Assembly: GCA_965178125.1 (NCBI GenBank)
Contig: OZ237751.1
Coordinates: 744,001 to 808,000 of the forward strand
Origin: Bilabrum cf. latius
Taxonomy: Eukaryota > Bigyra: Bicosoecida > Bigyra > Bicosoecida
DNA: 64,000 nucleotides
Direction: 5' to 3'
The position numbers and the translations under genes are program-made. This document shows, piece by piece, positions 47,102 through 56,924 of this stretch. Within the stretch, counting starts at the first letter, position 1. Every line of letters begins with the position of its first letter. Under the pieces are notes generated by a model, which saw nothing but the letters and a program-made list of their open reading frames with translations, made no database searches and had not been told where the DNA came from.

Positions 47102-48214
47102 TCAAGTCGCGCTGCTTCCTCCTTCGCCTCCTTCCGAATTCCCAATGCTTTCTGTAGGAACAGCACCGGTAGACCTGGATGCGCTCGGTGCTGCATCGTT
47201 CTCAGCGCCCTACACTGCAACGCTCTATTCCGCGGGATGGCCCGGACCCTAGGCGTCCGACACGTCGGTCGAGCCATACTGGCTGTGGGAGGCGCGTGCT
47301 TGGGAGGATTCTGAGCGAGCATCCTGCGGGGCAGGAGCACCTGCTCGATCCCCAGACGCGGCGTGCACGCGCTGCTCGCGACTCTGCAATGGATTCGTCC
47401 GAATTGTTCCCTGGAGGGCTTCGGTCTCTCCTTCCTCCCCACCGGCTGGACAGCAGCCGCAACACAGCCTGCCGCACAACGACCAGGACCGGCGCGGGTC
47501 CGAATCCCTGAGAGAGTCTCTGGCCTCCCAGTCCTTCGGCGGCGGGGTCCAGCAAAACGCACAGCACATTATAGAGAAGCAAGTGCTCCGGTGGCATCCG
47601 CACTCGTGCTCGCTCACGTAGCACGCCGTGCCCGCAGGCGATGGGTCGATCCAGCCTCGCTCCGAGCAGTGGTCCACCCAGCGGTCCAACCGGAACTTCA
47701 TCCTTGTCAGAACGCTACTGCTTTGACCTAAAACCTTATCGTCCGCAGGGAGCCGTTCTTTCTGCTCAAACGCGTAGTATATGTATCTGTGTCCGCCGGT
47801 GTTCATCGGTGGGCCAGGAGGGCCATGCCAAAACACGGTCGTCGATTCTTCGGAGGACGCCGGAGCTCCAAGCACTATATTGTATCTGAGCATATGAATG
47901 ATCTGCCCAAGACCTAGCGGGGGATCCGGATCGATGCAGATCACGGTGTATAGGCCCACTGTCGAAGATCCTGCCGCGCCCTTTTCGGCAGTGGCAAGCG
48001 GTAGTACCGCTACGGCCGGAGGCTCGAGAGCATCGTACGGGCTAATATAGGTCCCATATCCAACGTGGAGTTTGCCTCGGAAGGATACCTGCAGCCTGAC
48101 TCGTTCTGCTGGGAGTGAATCAGCCCCAAGGAATCCGTGCAGGTTTAACGCAGACTTTCTGGTGGCTGGAGCAGCCGCTGGGCCGCTGGAAAGCAACGAA
48201 ATTTTGTTTTCCAT
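47102..48214 (-). CDS. PEBP-family protein with Cys-rich C-terminal extension
   Basis: ATG 48214 to TGA 47102-47104, 370 aa, 3 TAG near the 3' end. Residues ~80-200 carry both signature motifs of phosphatidylethanolamine-binding proteins: CIDPDPP with downstream IHM (usually DPDAPS...HW), and HGPPGPPMNTGGHRYIYYAF (usually GPxPPxGxHRY). These line the anion-binding pocket. PEBPs bind phospholipid head groups and regulate kinases or signalling; the specific role here is unknown. After the fold come two Cys clusters (CFSIMCCAFC and CGRLCCGCC), possible lipidation or metal sites, and a Ser/Gly tail. The C-terminal part overlaps an open + strand frame, so its exact end is less sure. Divergent from the galactocerebrosidase gene (119 bp). 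Confidence 0.8.
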
Positions 48215-48333
48215 GGCCTAGCTATGAGCCCTTGGTCCTGCAGAGGAATGCAACTCTCTTTCTCATCGATTCCGTGCGATCTCACCCGGAGCCAGTCGCA
48301 CCTGTCGCGCCGCCTTCACATATCACGCAAAGC

Positions 48334-51300
48334 ATGCGACTCATCCAATTGGTCAGCGCTTTATGTAGCCTCCAAGTAGTCATTGCCGATCAGGGCATCA
48401 CCACAAAGTCGCCTTGCAGCAGCAGTAGCCCGACGTAGATTTGGCAATTGTCAAGTGCAACAGGGTCCAATACTACAATTTCGCAACTCGTGAGCGGCTC
48501 ACCATACACTGGAATTGCATCCAAGTATGGAATTGAGTGGTATGGCATGGCACCGCCTGCGGCGCCACAGGCCCGTCTGTGCCTGGCCGCCGCGTCGTGC
48601 GATCCAGCAGGAACTGAAACTGCGGTTGTGCTGCGCGACTGCGGTGAAGAGTCGCAATGCCCGGCAAATGCCGATGTTTCATGGCAGTACAATCCTTCCA
48701 GCGGGCATGTGGTGTCTGCAATCAGCTCTAGTGCGCCTGGGCCCTTGTGCTTGACCCTCTCTCACGTGTCCGGACCCGGCGTGAACTTATTTTCGTGTGA
48801 CAATACCGTGCCCAACGGACAATGGGACCTCGTTGCCTCGACCAATACTGAATCGGGAGAAAGCGGTCTGATTCGATCGAGGTATCCTCCCGGCAAGCCG
48901 CAAGACGAGCACGCGTGCCTGGCGAGCGTCCCGCCGCCGCCACCTGCACAGCACACGATTCCCGTGAACTCGTCAGCGATCGGGGCGCGCTTCGACGGAG
49001 TCGGAGGTCTCGCAGCTGTTGGGGGCGCCCGTCTCCTGTACGAGTACCCCGAGCAGCAGAGGGAAGAGATCCTCGACCTCATGTTCCTGCCGGACCGAGG
49101 TCTCGCCACACAGATCCTCAAGACGGAGCAGCCCGGGGACGGGGACTCGTCGTACGGGAGCGGCCCCTCCTGGCAGCACTCGCCGGACCCCTCATCCCGC
49201 AACTTGAACAGCAGCATCTACCTTACGTGGCTTATCGGAGAGGCGAAGAAACGCAACCCAGACGTGGTCACCTACACTCTGTCGTGGACGGCGCCCGGCT
49301 GGATCGGAGACTACCTGTCCCCTGCAGGGGTCTAGTACCATGTGGACTACATGGAGGCAGTGCGGGACCAGCTGGGCATCACGTTTGATTACGCGGGTGT
49401 GCACAACGAGGCCAGCTGGACCAGAGACTACATCAAGCAGCTGAGGGCTGCCATGGACGCGAAGGGACTGAACGAGACGACCATCGTGATGCCTGATGGA
49501 GGCGACAAGGGGTGCAAGGATTGCCCGCCCTCGTGGGGCGACAAGGCCTCCACGGCCCTGGTCAAAGATCCTGACCTGGCCAAAGCCGTGGGCGTCCTGG
49601 GGATCCATGGCTCCAACCCGGAAGGCATCGGCGGTTCTGGCGAGTACCAAGGGACGTACTGGAACAGCGAGCAGAACATGATCGACGGGCCCATGCCGCA
49701 GGCGGATCCGGTCGCTTAGAACCCGTACGGCAGCGCGCTGGGGTGGCCAAGGCTGTTCCTAGCCAACTACGTGAGATCAAGGGCCACCGCCACGATTCTC
49801 TGCCCGCTGATGCACGCCTGGACCTGGGGTTATGGCAGGCAGAATCACGGGCTGGCGCAGGTGGCCCAGCCATGGAGCGGGCACTACGAGCTCGGTTCGG
49901 CGTTTTGGAGCCAGGGGCATGTGACTGCTCTCACCCGCGTCGGGTGGCATTTCATGGACGGAGGCGCGTCTGGCCAGAACTGCGAGAGCGTGGAGGACGC
50001 CTCCTCCTGTGACCAGCTGTGGGGCACGTTTGTCGAGCTTGCGAACCCAGAGGGCCTTGATCCTGCGGGGTAGAACAAGCTAGTGAACGTGACCACGGTC
50101 ATCGTGAACACTGGCAACAGCGACACCGTGTTCACGCTGCAAGCGGTGGACTCTGGCGCCCGTGGTGTCCTTGAGCCCGGCAGACAGCTGGACGTGTGGA
50201 TCACTTCCAGGGAGAAACGCAGCTGGTTCCAGCCAGCGCCTCCCGTCACGGTTGCCGCAAATGGCACGGTCACTGTTCCAGTTCCAGCAGGCACTGTAGT
50301 GTCGGTGTCGACCGTCAAAGCCGCAAGGCCGGATGAGCCCAGTGCACCGCTGCGACAGCCGTTCCACATCCCGTTTCACGACAGCTTTAACGAGCAAAAC
50401 ATCGGCGACCCGGGGCGGTCATTCTCCGATTTATTCGGAGCCTTTGAAGTGCATCCTGCTCCGCCCACGATGCGCTCAGCTCTGAAGCCGGTGGTTTCCG
50501 CAAACGCGCTTCGCCAGTCCGCGCTGATGGACCCCTCGGCGTGGCACGGGACGGGGGACGGAAGCCCCTTCACGTCTCTCCCGCACGGGGCGGAGTGGAG
50601 CAACTACAACGCGTCTGCGGTAGCCTACTTGCCCAAAAACCGTACCTACAGCGCGGACTAGGGTTGCGTGAGGCTGTGCGGTCGGGTGCAGATGCTGCAG
50701 CCCGAGTCGTTCGCACCTTACAACGCCACGCCGGGCGTGTGCCTGGAGGTGTGGGAGCTACCTAAGGTGGATGATTTCTTTGTGTGGAGGCTGGTGGAGA
50801 CTCAATCCCCGTCTCGTGTTGATTCAACCCCCAGGTATTCCATCGGGCCGCATCGGTTCTCACAAAAGGAGCTGGCTTCTGGGCCTGTGCAAGGCAGCAA
50901 CAGCAGGGTCTGGTCTCTGTCGCTGTCGTTTGACGATGATGCAGTGTCTGCCAGCATCGATGGATCAGCCGTTGCCAAGGCCGCTGTGAGTCCTCCATTC
51001 ATGGCAGGGACGGTCGGACTGTCCAGCAACTTCCACGAGGCATGGTTCAGCAGCGTGCACGTGTCCGCGCTGGGCGAGGAGAGGGGCTACAGCACAGGGA
51101 CATTCATGCAGGCGGTGCAGCCTGGGCACGTCCTCGTAAACAACTTCACCGGGCAAGCCGGTATGCTCCTTGACCTCACCGGCGCGACTGACCCGCTGCC
51201 GGTGGTGGGGCTTGGCAGGTACAAGGCCTCTGGAAACAGCGGCACGCACGACCTAGATATCGTAGACGCAGACACCTAGAAGTCTGTGCTGCAGAAATCG

Positions 51301-51693
51301 GTGAGCGTGGACATGGCAGCGTGCCAGAGCGATCTACTAGGGTTCTGCTATGGAGCAGGGGCAGGTGAATTGCGTGGGTCCGCTGGAAGTTTTCTTTCCA
51401 AGGACAAGCAGTCCGTGCTCGCCACTCTCCAGCCCGGCAAGCAGTACTACGTCGTGTCGTCGGAGAAGAGTGGCGGCGATGCGTTTGCTAACATGGACGA
51501 CCCGGCTGCCATGACCACGCACGCACACCGAGACGGGGCATGCATCATGGTACACGCGGGGCCGGGCAAAGGCACAGTGGCGGGAGGGGTGCGCAGGGCA
51601 GCGGGAAGCGAGTCGTTTGAGGTGTCCAGGTAGATCCACGGGGCGTATGGGCCGCTGAACCTGCTGCTGGGTGCGCCTCGGGAATCGGAGTAA
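48334..51693 (+). CDS. Galactocerebrosidase-like glycoside hydrolase (GH59), secreted
   Basis: ATG 48334 to TAA 51691-51693, 1,119 aa, single exon, 7 TAG. N-terminal signal peptide (MRLIQLVSALCSLQVVIA). Residues ~20-190 are Cys-rich with spaced Q/S-x-W motifs that suggest a ricin-type lectin module. The GH59 TIM barrel follows: TYTLSWTAPGWIGDYLSPAG, acid/base Glu359 in GVHNEASW, nucleophile Glu446 in YWNSEQNM (counterpart of the WSSED motif in animal GALC) and QPWSGHYEL. A beta-sandwich and a C-terminal lectin-like domain (IHGAYGPLNLLLG near the end) complete it. Both catalytic glutamates are intact. Expected activity is hydrolysis of beta-galactosyl sphingolipids in a lysosome-like compartment or outside the cell. 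It is longer than animal GALC (~670-685 aa), partly because of the N-terminal module. Confidence 0.9.
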
Positions 51694-51971
51694 GTGGCAA
51701 GGGCACGCGCCCCTCTTTGACTGCAGCCAGCTTGTCGCGGATCTGATGACTTGGGCTTGTGGCTGCTGTGCGCCGTCATGCCCCCCATGGCAAGGTAGTG
51801 GATGTCGGTCACGGGGCTCAGCTAAGAAGTACTATTCATAGTAACAATTTCCGTTTTTGACTTCAATAAGCGTCGATAATTTAGCATTAGACCAACCCCG
51901 CCCGCCTTGGTTGACACTCCCAATCGAGATCGGCCGCCTCATCAGGACCCCCCTACACCTTCGTTGCCACT

Positions 51972-53495
51972 TCAGTCGTGCATGCACCCCTCCACACCGC
52001 CCCGACTCGCGGGCAGCGGACCGATGAAGAAGCGCTGCCTCCCGTCGTACGCAAATGACCCTCTCGGGTATGCCGGTATCATCTCCTCTCCGCTATGACG
52101 AGTGCCATCGTCTGCTGCTCTCCGGTCGACCTGATTATCAGTGCCTGGCACTGGATCAATGTCCATGTCAGCCGCTGAAGGAGAACCTGCCGCGCTACCG
52201 ACCCGCGGCATCGCGCTGCTCCAGAACCGCAGCACGGAATCAGAGACAGACAGTAGCCGCCCCCAGATGCCCCCGAATAGGTGGTGCATGGGGATGGCTT
52301 CCACCGAGCTGGCCAGGCCGAGAGGAACAGCATCGGCATGCACGCCTGCAACTGCGGCAGAAGCAGCAGCGGCTGCCGTGTGTTTATCCCTCACCTGTCC
52401 CTCCCCTGCTGATGCTCGGCTTGAGGCTTGTGCAGTAGCTTGTGCAGTAGCTTGTGCAGTAGCTTGCGCAGTAGCTTGTGCGGGTGCTTGCAGCGGCGGT
52501 TCCTGCTGCGGACCTGCCTGCATTGGCTCAGCTGAGTCTTGCCTTGCTCTCAGGATAGAAGCCTCTTTCGCGTGCTACTCCTCCAGTAGCAGCCTCCTGA
52601 GCTCCTGGTCGATGGCAGTCACGGCCTCCAGGCAGCCGGTTGCAACCGCAACCGTGGAGTCGTCTTTCATTCCCGATGGGATGTGGGTGTCCCTTGGGTT
52701 GATGCGAATCAGAGACCCATTACTGCGGGTAGCCATAGACTCTCCCGTAACTCTCACCGTTGGAACCGCTGTGCCGGCTCCGATCTCCACGACGGCCACC
52801 CGATGCTCGCCCTGAGCACCTGCTCGGACCGCCTCCTTGGCCCACTCTTTGAACCGCTCGTGCTGCTCGTCGGTTCTAGTCGAGACCCAGTCTCCGTCAC
52901 CAAACATTAGCACGTTTGGTCGTGCAATAAATTCCGAGTCTCCGCACGGACACACCGGAATGGAATCGGGAGAGGCTCGAAAGGACTCCATGTCCACGTT
53001 CGGACGCACTTGGTCTGCCGATTCGATGCGATGTCCCGCCTCGCCGCACACCCATGGGTTGCAGCACTATATGTAATGGATAGACCCGTGACACTCGACT
53101 ATTTTATCATTGTCCCACCCTGATTTCTGCCAGTGACCATCCACGTTGCTCGTAAAACTAAACATACTAGCGTTTAACAGCTTTCCCCATTCTCGAATGA
53201 TACCAAAACCAGCGTGCGGGTCGATATTCCTATATTGGTGCAACCTATGACCGTAAAATGCCCAGGCTAGTTCAGGATCACTCGCAAACCATGCTGGGTT
53301 TGCAGCACGCTGGAAGCTAATTCCTCTATTCTTGAATGCAGGATAAGCATTCCAAAAACCCTCTCTCCCGCGAAAGTCTCTTAGACCAGAATCGACGCCC
53401 ATACCTGCTCCACTGGTGACAAGGACGTGTCTAGCAGTGGCAAGAAGCCGGGCGGCTCTACGAACGCTCAATGACACATTCGCAGAGGCGGCCAT
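51972..53495 (-). CDS. SIR2-family NAD-dependent protein deacylase
   Basis: ATG 53495 (MAASANVSLSVRR) to TGA 51972-51974, 507 aa, 2 TAG. The sirtuin core covers residues ~15-310: GAGMGVDSGLRDFRG (NAD pocket), TSNVDGHW (TQNxD equivalent), catalytic His136 in ECHGSIHY, zinc-ligand cysteines in CCNPWVC and CPCG, RPNVLMFGD and IGAGTAVPTVR. The TSNVDGH form and ECHGSI resemble a bacterial-like sirtuin branch rather than the common SIRT1/2 type. The TAG at complement of 53067-53069 (residue 143) precedes the first zinc cysteines, where related proteins often have Gln. The C-terminal ~200 residues are low complexity with an A-T-A-Q repeat. Divergent from a PARP gene, 216 bp apart; both enzymes consume NAD. 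Confidence 0.9.
52426..52485 (-). repeat. 12-bp tandem repeat coding for A-T-A-Q units
   Basis: Five copies of GCTTGTGCAGTA (the last degenerate) in the sirtuin gene tail encode a repeated Ala-Thr-Ala-Gln on the - strand. A coding microsatellite, likely length-polymorphic. Confidence 0.9.
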
Positions 53496-53711
53496 GGGAT
53501 ACCGACAAATTCGCTGCGCTTCTACCGGTAGCACACACACACAATTGCACACAGTATGTGCAGGGGAATTCAATTAGTATTCTGCACTTGCGATTATTGT
53601 GATCAAGATACACTTGGAGACGTTAGAAATATCTTCATCTTTATATATTGCCAGTCGTCCGGATAGTTGCAACCGCTCAAAATTCCAATATAAAATAATT
53701 AGATTGTTGAG

Positions 53712-56621
53712 ATGGATGAGGATGCGGAGTCTTTCGAGTACGAAGCATCGTTTGGGGGGACTGCAAGCATCGAAGAAGGGTGCAGACCTTTTGAATTGGA
53801 AACAGATGTGACCGTCTCAACTCTGAGCCAGGTTGAGGCTGATTGCGAACTGATAAACCAGTGCGTTCCAGGAATCAATGCGGCATCTTTTGCAGCGTCA
53901 CCTTTATCAAGCTTCGTTTGGCTCAGTATTTCGTTTCGTCGCCTGAAGCTCGGTAGTGAGCAAGCCATTGCTCTGGGGCTCTACCCGGAGTTCCCATATA
54001 TTGCAATTCGCCTCACTTTCAACCGCTCGTACGAGCACTAGACACACAGCATGTCAGAGCCAATGGTAAGCCCTGACGACATTATTCAGACAAAAGACCC
54101 TAGTAAGCTGGGTGAGGGCCTGGATTTCGCCCCGTATCACTGCCGATGCGGCCTTGCCGGTCTCATCGCGGATCGCCTTGGTACCTTTCTAAGCGGCAGG
54201 CCCAAGGCGGCCGCCACGGCCCACACAAAACCAGGCTTAAAAAATGAGAATAAGCATATCTCATGGGTGGATATCTTGTTTGGGCTCAATCGGCACCGCT
54301 CCGAATCCAGGTTGGATTGGGGGGAAAAGACGGCTGCTGGAGCTTCGGGCGCCACTACCAAGGCGCACAAGTACGAAGGCAAGCACGAAGGCAAGCACGA
54401 AGGCAAGCACAAAGGCAAGCACGAAGGCAAGCACAAAGGCAAGCGCAAAGGCAAGCGCAAGGGCAAGCTGTCTAGGGCCGCTGATTAGGGAGCCGAAAAG
54501 GGTGGCCAAAGCCGCACAAAAGCGGCAAGCAGTGCCGCTGGATCGCACGGTGGCACTCGGCAGCACGATATAGGTCACGATACTGGCGGCTTCGATGGAG
54601 ACTTGCACCGTAATCTCAGCGGGTGCATGCACACGGATCTGCTGTGGCCAGTGACTCGAGCGCATGCCCTGACTTCAGTTGAGGCAGGACCTCATAGCCT
54701 TGCCGACGCGTTAGCGTCCCAGATAGAGTCGGGTGCGAGCACCTGCGGGTTCTCATACGCCGTGATGCCTCGGTGGGTAGCTGCCGATATAGACGGAGCA
54801 ATGGCTGCTTTTCTCCATGAGCATGGGGATGCAGGAGTGGCTGCCGAGCCAGCAATAGAAAAGTACAGTCCTTCTTCAGCGGCTGCAGGTATGTCCAGTA
54901 TGGGATCCTTTGGAGAAGACTCTTTCCCTTTCGGGTATGCGAGCATGCCGCACCCCGAGGCCATGGCAAAGGTTGCTCGCGCGCAAGGTGGACGCTCATC
55001 TGAAAGCAAGTACGCACGCCACGGCGCAGATCCGTCGTTAATGTCTAGTCCTAGTTCGGCCGCTGTACCAGGGTAGAGTGCCGGCGCTGGATAGAGTGCT
55101 AGTGCTAGCAAGCATGTTGCAGCAGATGGCTCAGGAACTGTTCACACAGCGGCACCCGCTCTGACTGACGAGCCACCACTGATGACCCGCGCTCTGTCCG
55201 GTTCCTCCGAGCGCTCGACAGGCCCCGTCGTGCACCCCATGTTGCTGAGGACACAGATGGAGCCATATCTGTCAACCTTCAACCCGCTCGTATCGATCTA
55301 TCTGTTTGTTGAAGCGGTTGTGCAGAATGCCCACCGGTGCTGCCTCAGCTGCGGGATACCCCTGCGGATGTCAGGCATGAAGCCGTCCATTTGTGGCAGC
55401 TCGTTGTGCACGCATCGCTACACCGAGCTGGGGCTGGGCATGACGCTAGACAGCATGGTGCTGCAGCAGCCACAGGTGGTGGACCTCTTGATCTCTCTGT
55501 TCTATTCATTCCTTGCGAACAGCCACCGCAAGGAACTCAGGTGGGACGCTGACATGATGGCGCAGGTTCTCAGCCACGACAAAGCGAAGAAAACAGCGTA
55601 TGCCGGGCCTAGCACTAGCGCGGCGACTGGGGGGGCCAGCTCTGGTGAGGGCCCGACTCGTGCTGCCGTCCTAGCCAGCATAAAGAAGGACAAGCGCAGG
55701 CACGCCAAGCTCAAGTCGATCGATGTAGAAGAGGCGGCTGCGCGGCTCCTCCGTGCACTGGACGCGTGTCCGAGCCTCGGACAATTGCAGGTGCTAGCTA
55801 AAAAATATGGGCTAGATGGCCTAGTGGCCAAGCTGAATTAGTTGGACCCGTTGATAGTGCCGATTCTGCGCATGCTCGTGGTAGACACGCCCGCACACAT
55901 CCGGGGCCTGACGCTGGGCGGCGAGACTATTCCGGGTTGCGACAAGGGATGGGTCTTTGTGTTCAAGGCAGGGGAGCTGAGCAGGGAGGCAGAATTCCAG
56001 GACATGCGCGAGAGACATGGGTCGTTTTTCGCTTTCCACGGGAGCCACGCGGCCAACTGGCACGTCATTCTTAAGACGGGGCTCAAGAACATGTCTGGTT
56101 CCAGGTACATGTCGGCTGGGGCCGCATTTGGGTCCGGCATCTACTTCGCAAACAGCTCCAGCCTTTCCTCTTGCTATGCGCGCGAGGAATCAACTTGGCC
56201 GAGCTCCATGTTTGCCATGGACCCCAAAACCTACAAGAGTCTACCGCATGCAGCAACGCAGGGCGGACCAAGAACGGAAAAGCGTTTGCGGGGACTGGCT
56301 AGGGAGTGCAAGGGCGTTGCCAAGTCATCTCCAGACATCGCCGCTGTTTCGGTGATGGCGCTGTGCGAGCTGATTCCGGTGGGCGAGGGCGAGACTGACT
56401 ACTCGTATGGTGGTCACTTGCCAAAGGAGGGGGAAAGCAGCAGAACAAATGCTGCCGGCGTTCATGTGCTGAAGGACGAGAGCAAAGTGGTGACTCGTTA
56501 CCTCATTGTTTCACCTGGTGGGACTCCTGGCCACAGCATTGACTTGCAGCCGACTGAAGAGTACTACTCTGTAGCATTGCACGACCTTACGAAGCGAATG
56601 GTTGCAAAGGTTCAAGCTTGA
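53712..56621 (+). CDS. PARP6/8-like mono-ADP-ribosyltransferase with RWD/UBC-like N-terminus
   Basis: ATG 53712 to TGA 56619-56621, 969 aa, 5 TAG, single exon. The N-terminal ~110 residues (ADCELINQCVPGINAAS... SISFRRLKLGSEQAIALGL) resemble the RWD/UBC-like region of PARP6/8 proteins. A Lys/His-rich repeat follows. The mid part has the family's cysteine module (HRCCLSCGIPL...MKPSICGSSLC..RYTELGLG). The catalytic domain contains FFAFHGSHAANWHVILKTGL, GAAFGSGIYFA (His and Tyr of the triad) and a late strand VVTRYLIVSPGG. The absence of an obvious catalytic Glu fits mono- rather than poly-ADP-ribosylation. Predicted to modify proteins using NAD in nucleus or cytoplasm. One TAG (KLN-TAG-LDP) sits in a conserved-looking helix just before the ART fold. 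Confidence 0.88.
54369..54464 (+). repeat. 12-bp tandem repeats encoding K-(Y/H/R)-(E/K)-G units
   Basis: Eight in-frame 12-bp units (AAGCACGAAGGC and variants) in the PARP gene encode a strongly basic Lys-His-Glu/Lys-Gly repeat. Possible nuclear-localising or nucleic-acid-binding tract; likely to vary in copy number. Confidence 0.9.
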
Positions 56622-56924
56622 TTGATTATTTGGGTGCATCCATCGATTGTATACGCAGCCTGTACGGCCTGTTCCACCGGCGCCAGGCTGAGCAGGATCA
56701 GTAGCTGTGCGGCTAGAGGGCCAGTCGGTTGCGGAGTTGTTGGGAAGCGAAGGGGCGGGAGAAGTAGGCTGGGATAGCGTGTCTGGTTGGGGAGAAGTAG
56801 GCTGGGATAGTGCGTCTGGTTGGGGCAGACTGGGCCGAGTGAGCCCAGCGCCTCACCGTCGCAATACAGTTGAAATCTTCTTCTTCTCCGAATCCAATTA
56901 AAGGCTACACATGTGCTGCGACAT
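56622..56924. other. Convergent 3' spacer
   Basis: 303 bp between the stop codons of the PARP gene (+) and the Ser/Ala-rich gene (-). It contains the 33-bp tandem repeat at 56758-56823. A + strand frame open from 56692 to TAA 56899-56901 reads through the repeat as EVGWDS(V/A)SGWG but has no ATG, so it is not called. 3' UTRs and terminators of both genes are expected here. Confidence 0.4.
56758..56823. repeat. 33-bp direct repeat, two copies
   Basis: Units 56758-56790 and 56791-56823 both start GGAGAAGTAGGCTGGGATAG and differ at two positions near the middle. Minisatellite in the PARP 3' region. Confidence 0.85.

Noticed and set aside
47041-47780. + strand frame MFDFERLLDDSSLPDP..., open through several TAG/Gln positions just after RAD51
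   Set aside because: It is antisense to the PEBP gene, whose conserved domain is clear on the - strand. It starts only 32 bp after the RAD51 stop and has no domain. The 3' half of PEBP is less certain because of it.
49840-49900. Loss of the GH59 nucleophile (Gln in the QPWSGHY motif)
   Set aside because: The nucleophile of animal GALC lies in the earlier WSSED motif, matched here by WNSEQ with Glu446. The Gln position is not catalytic.
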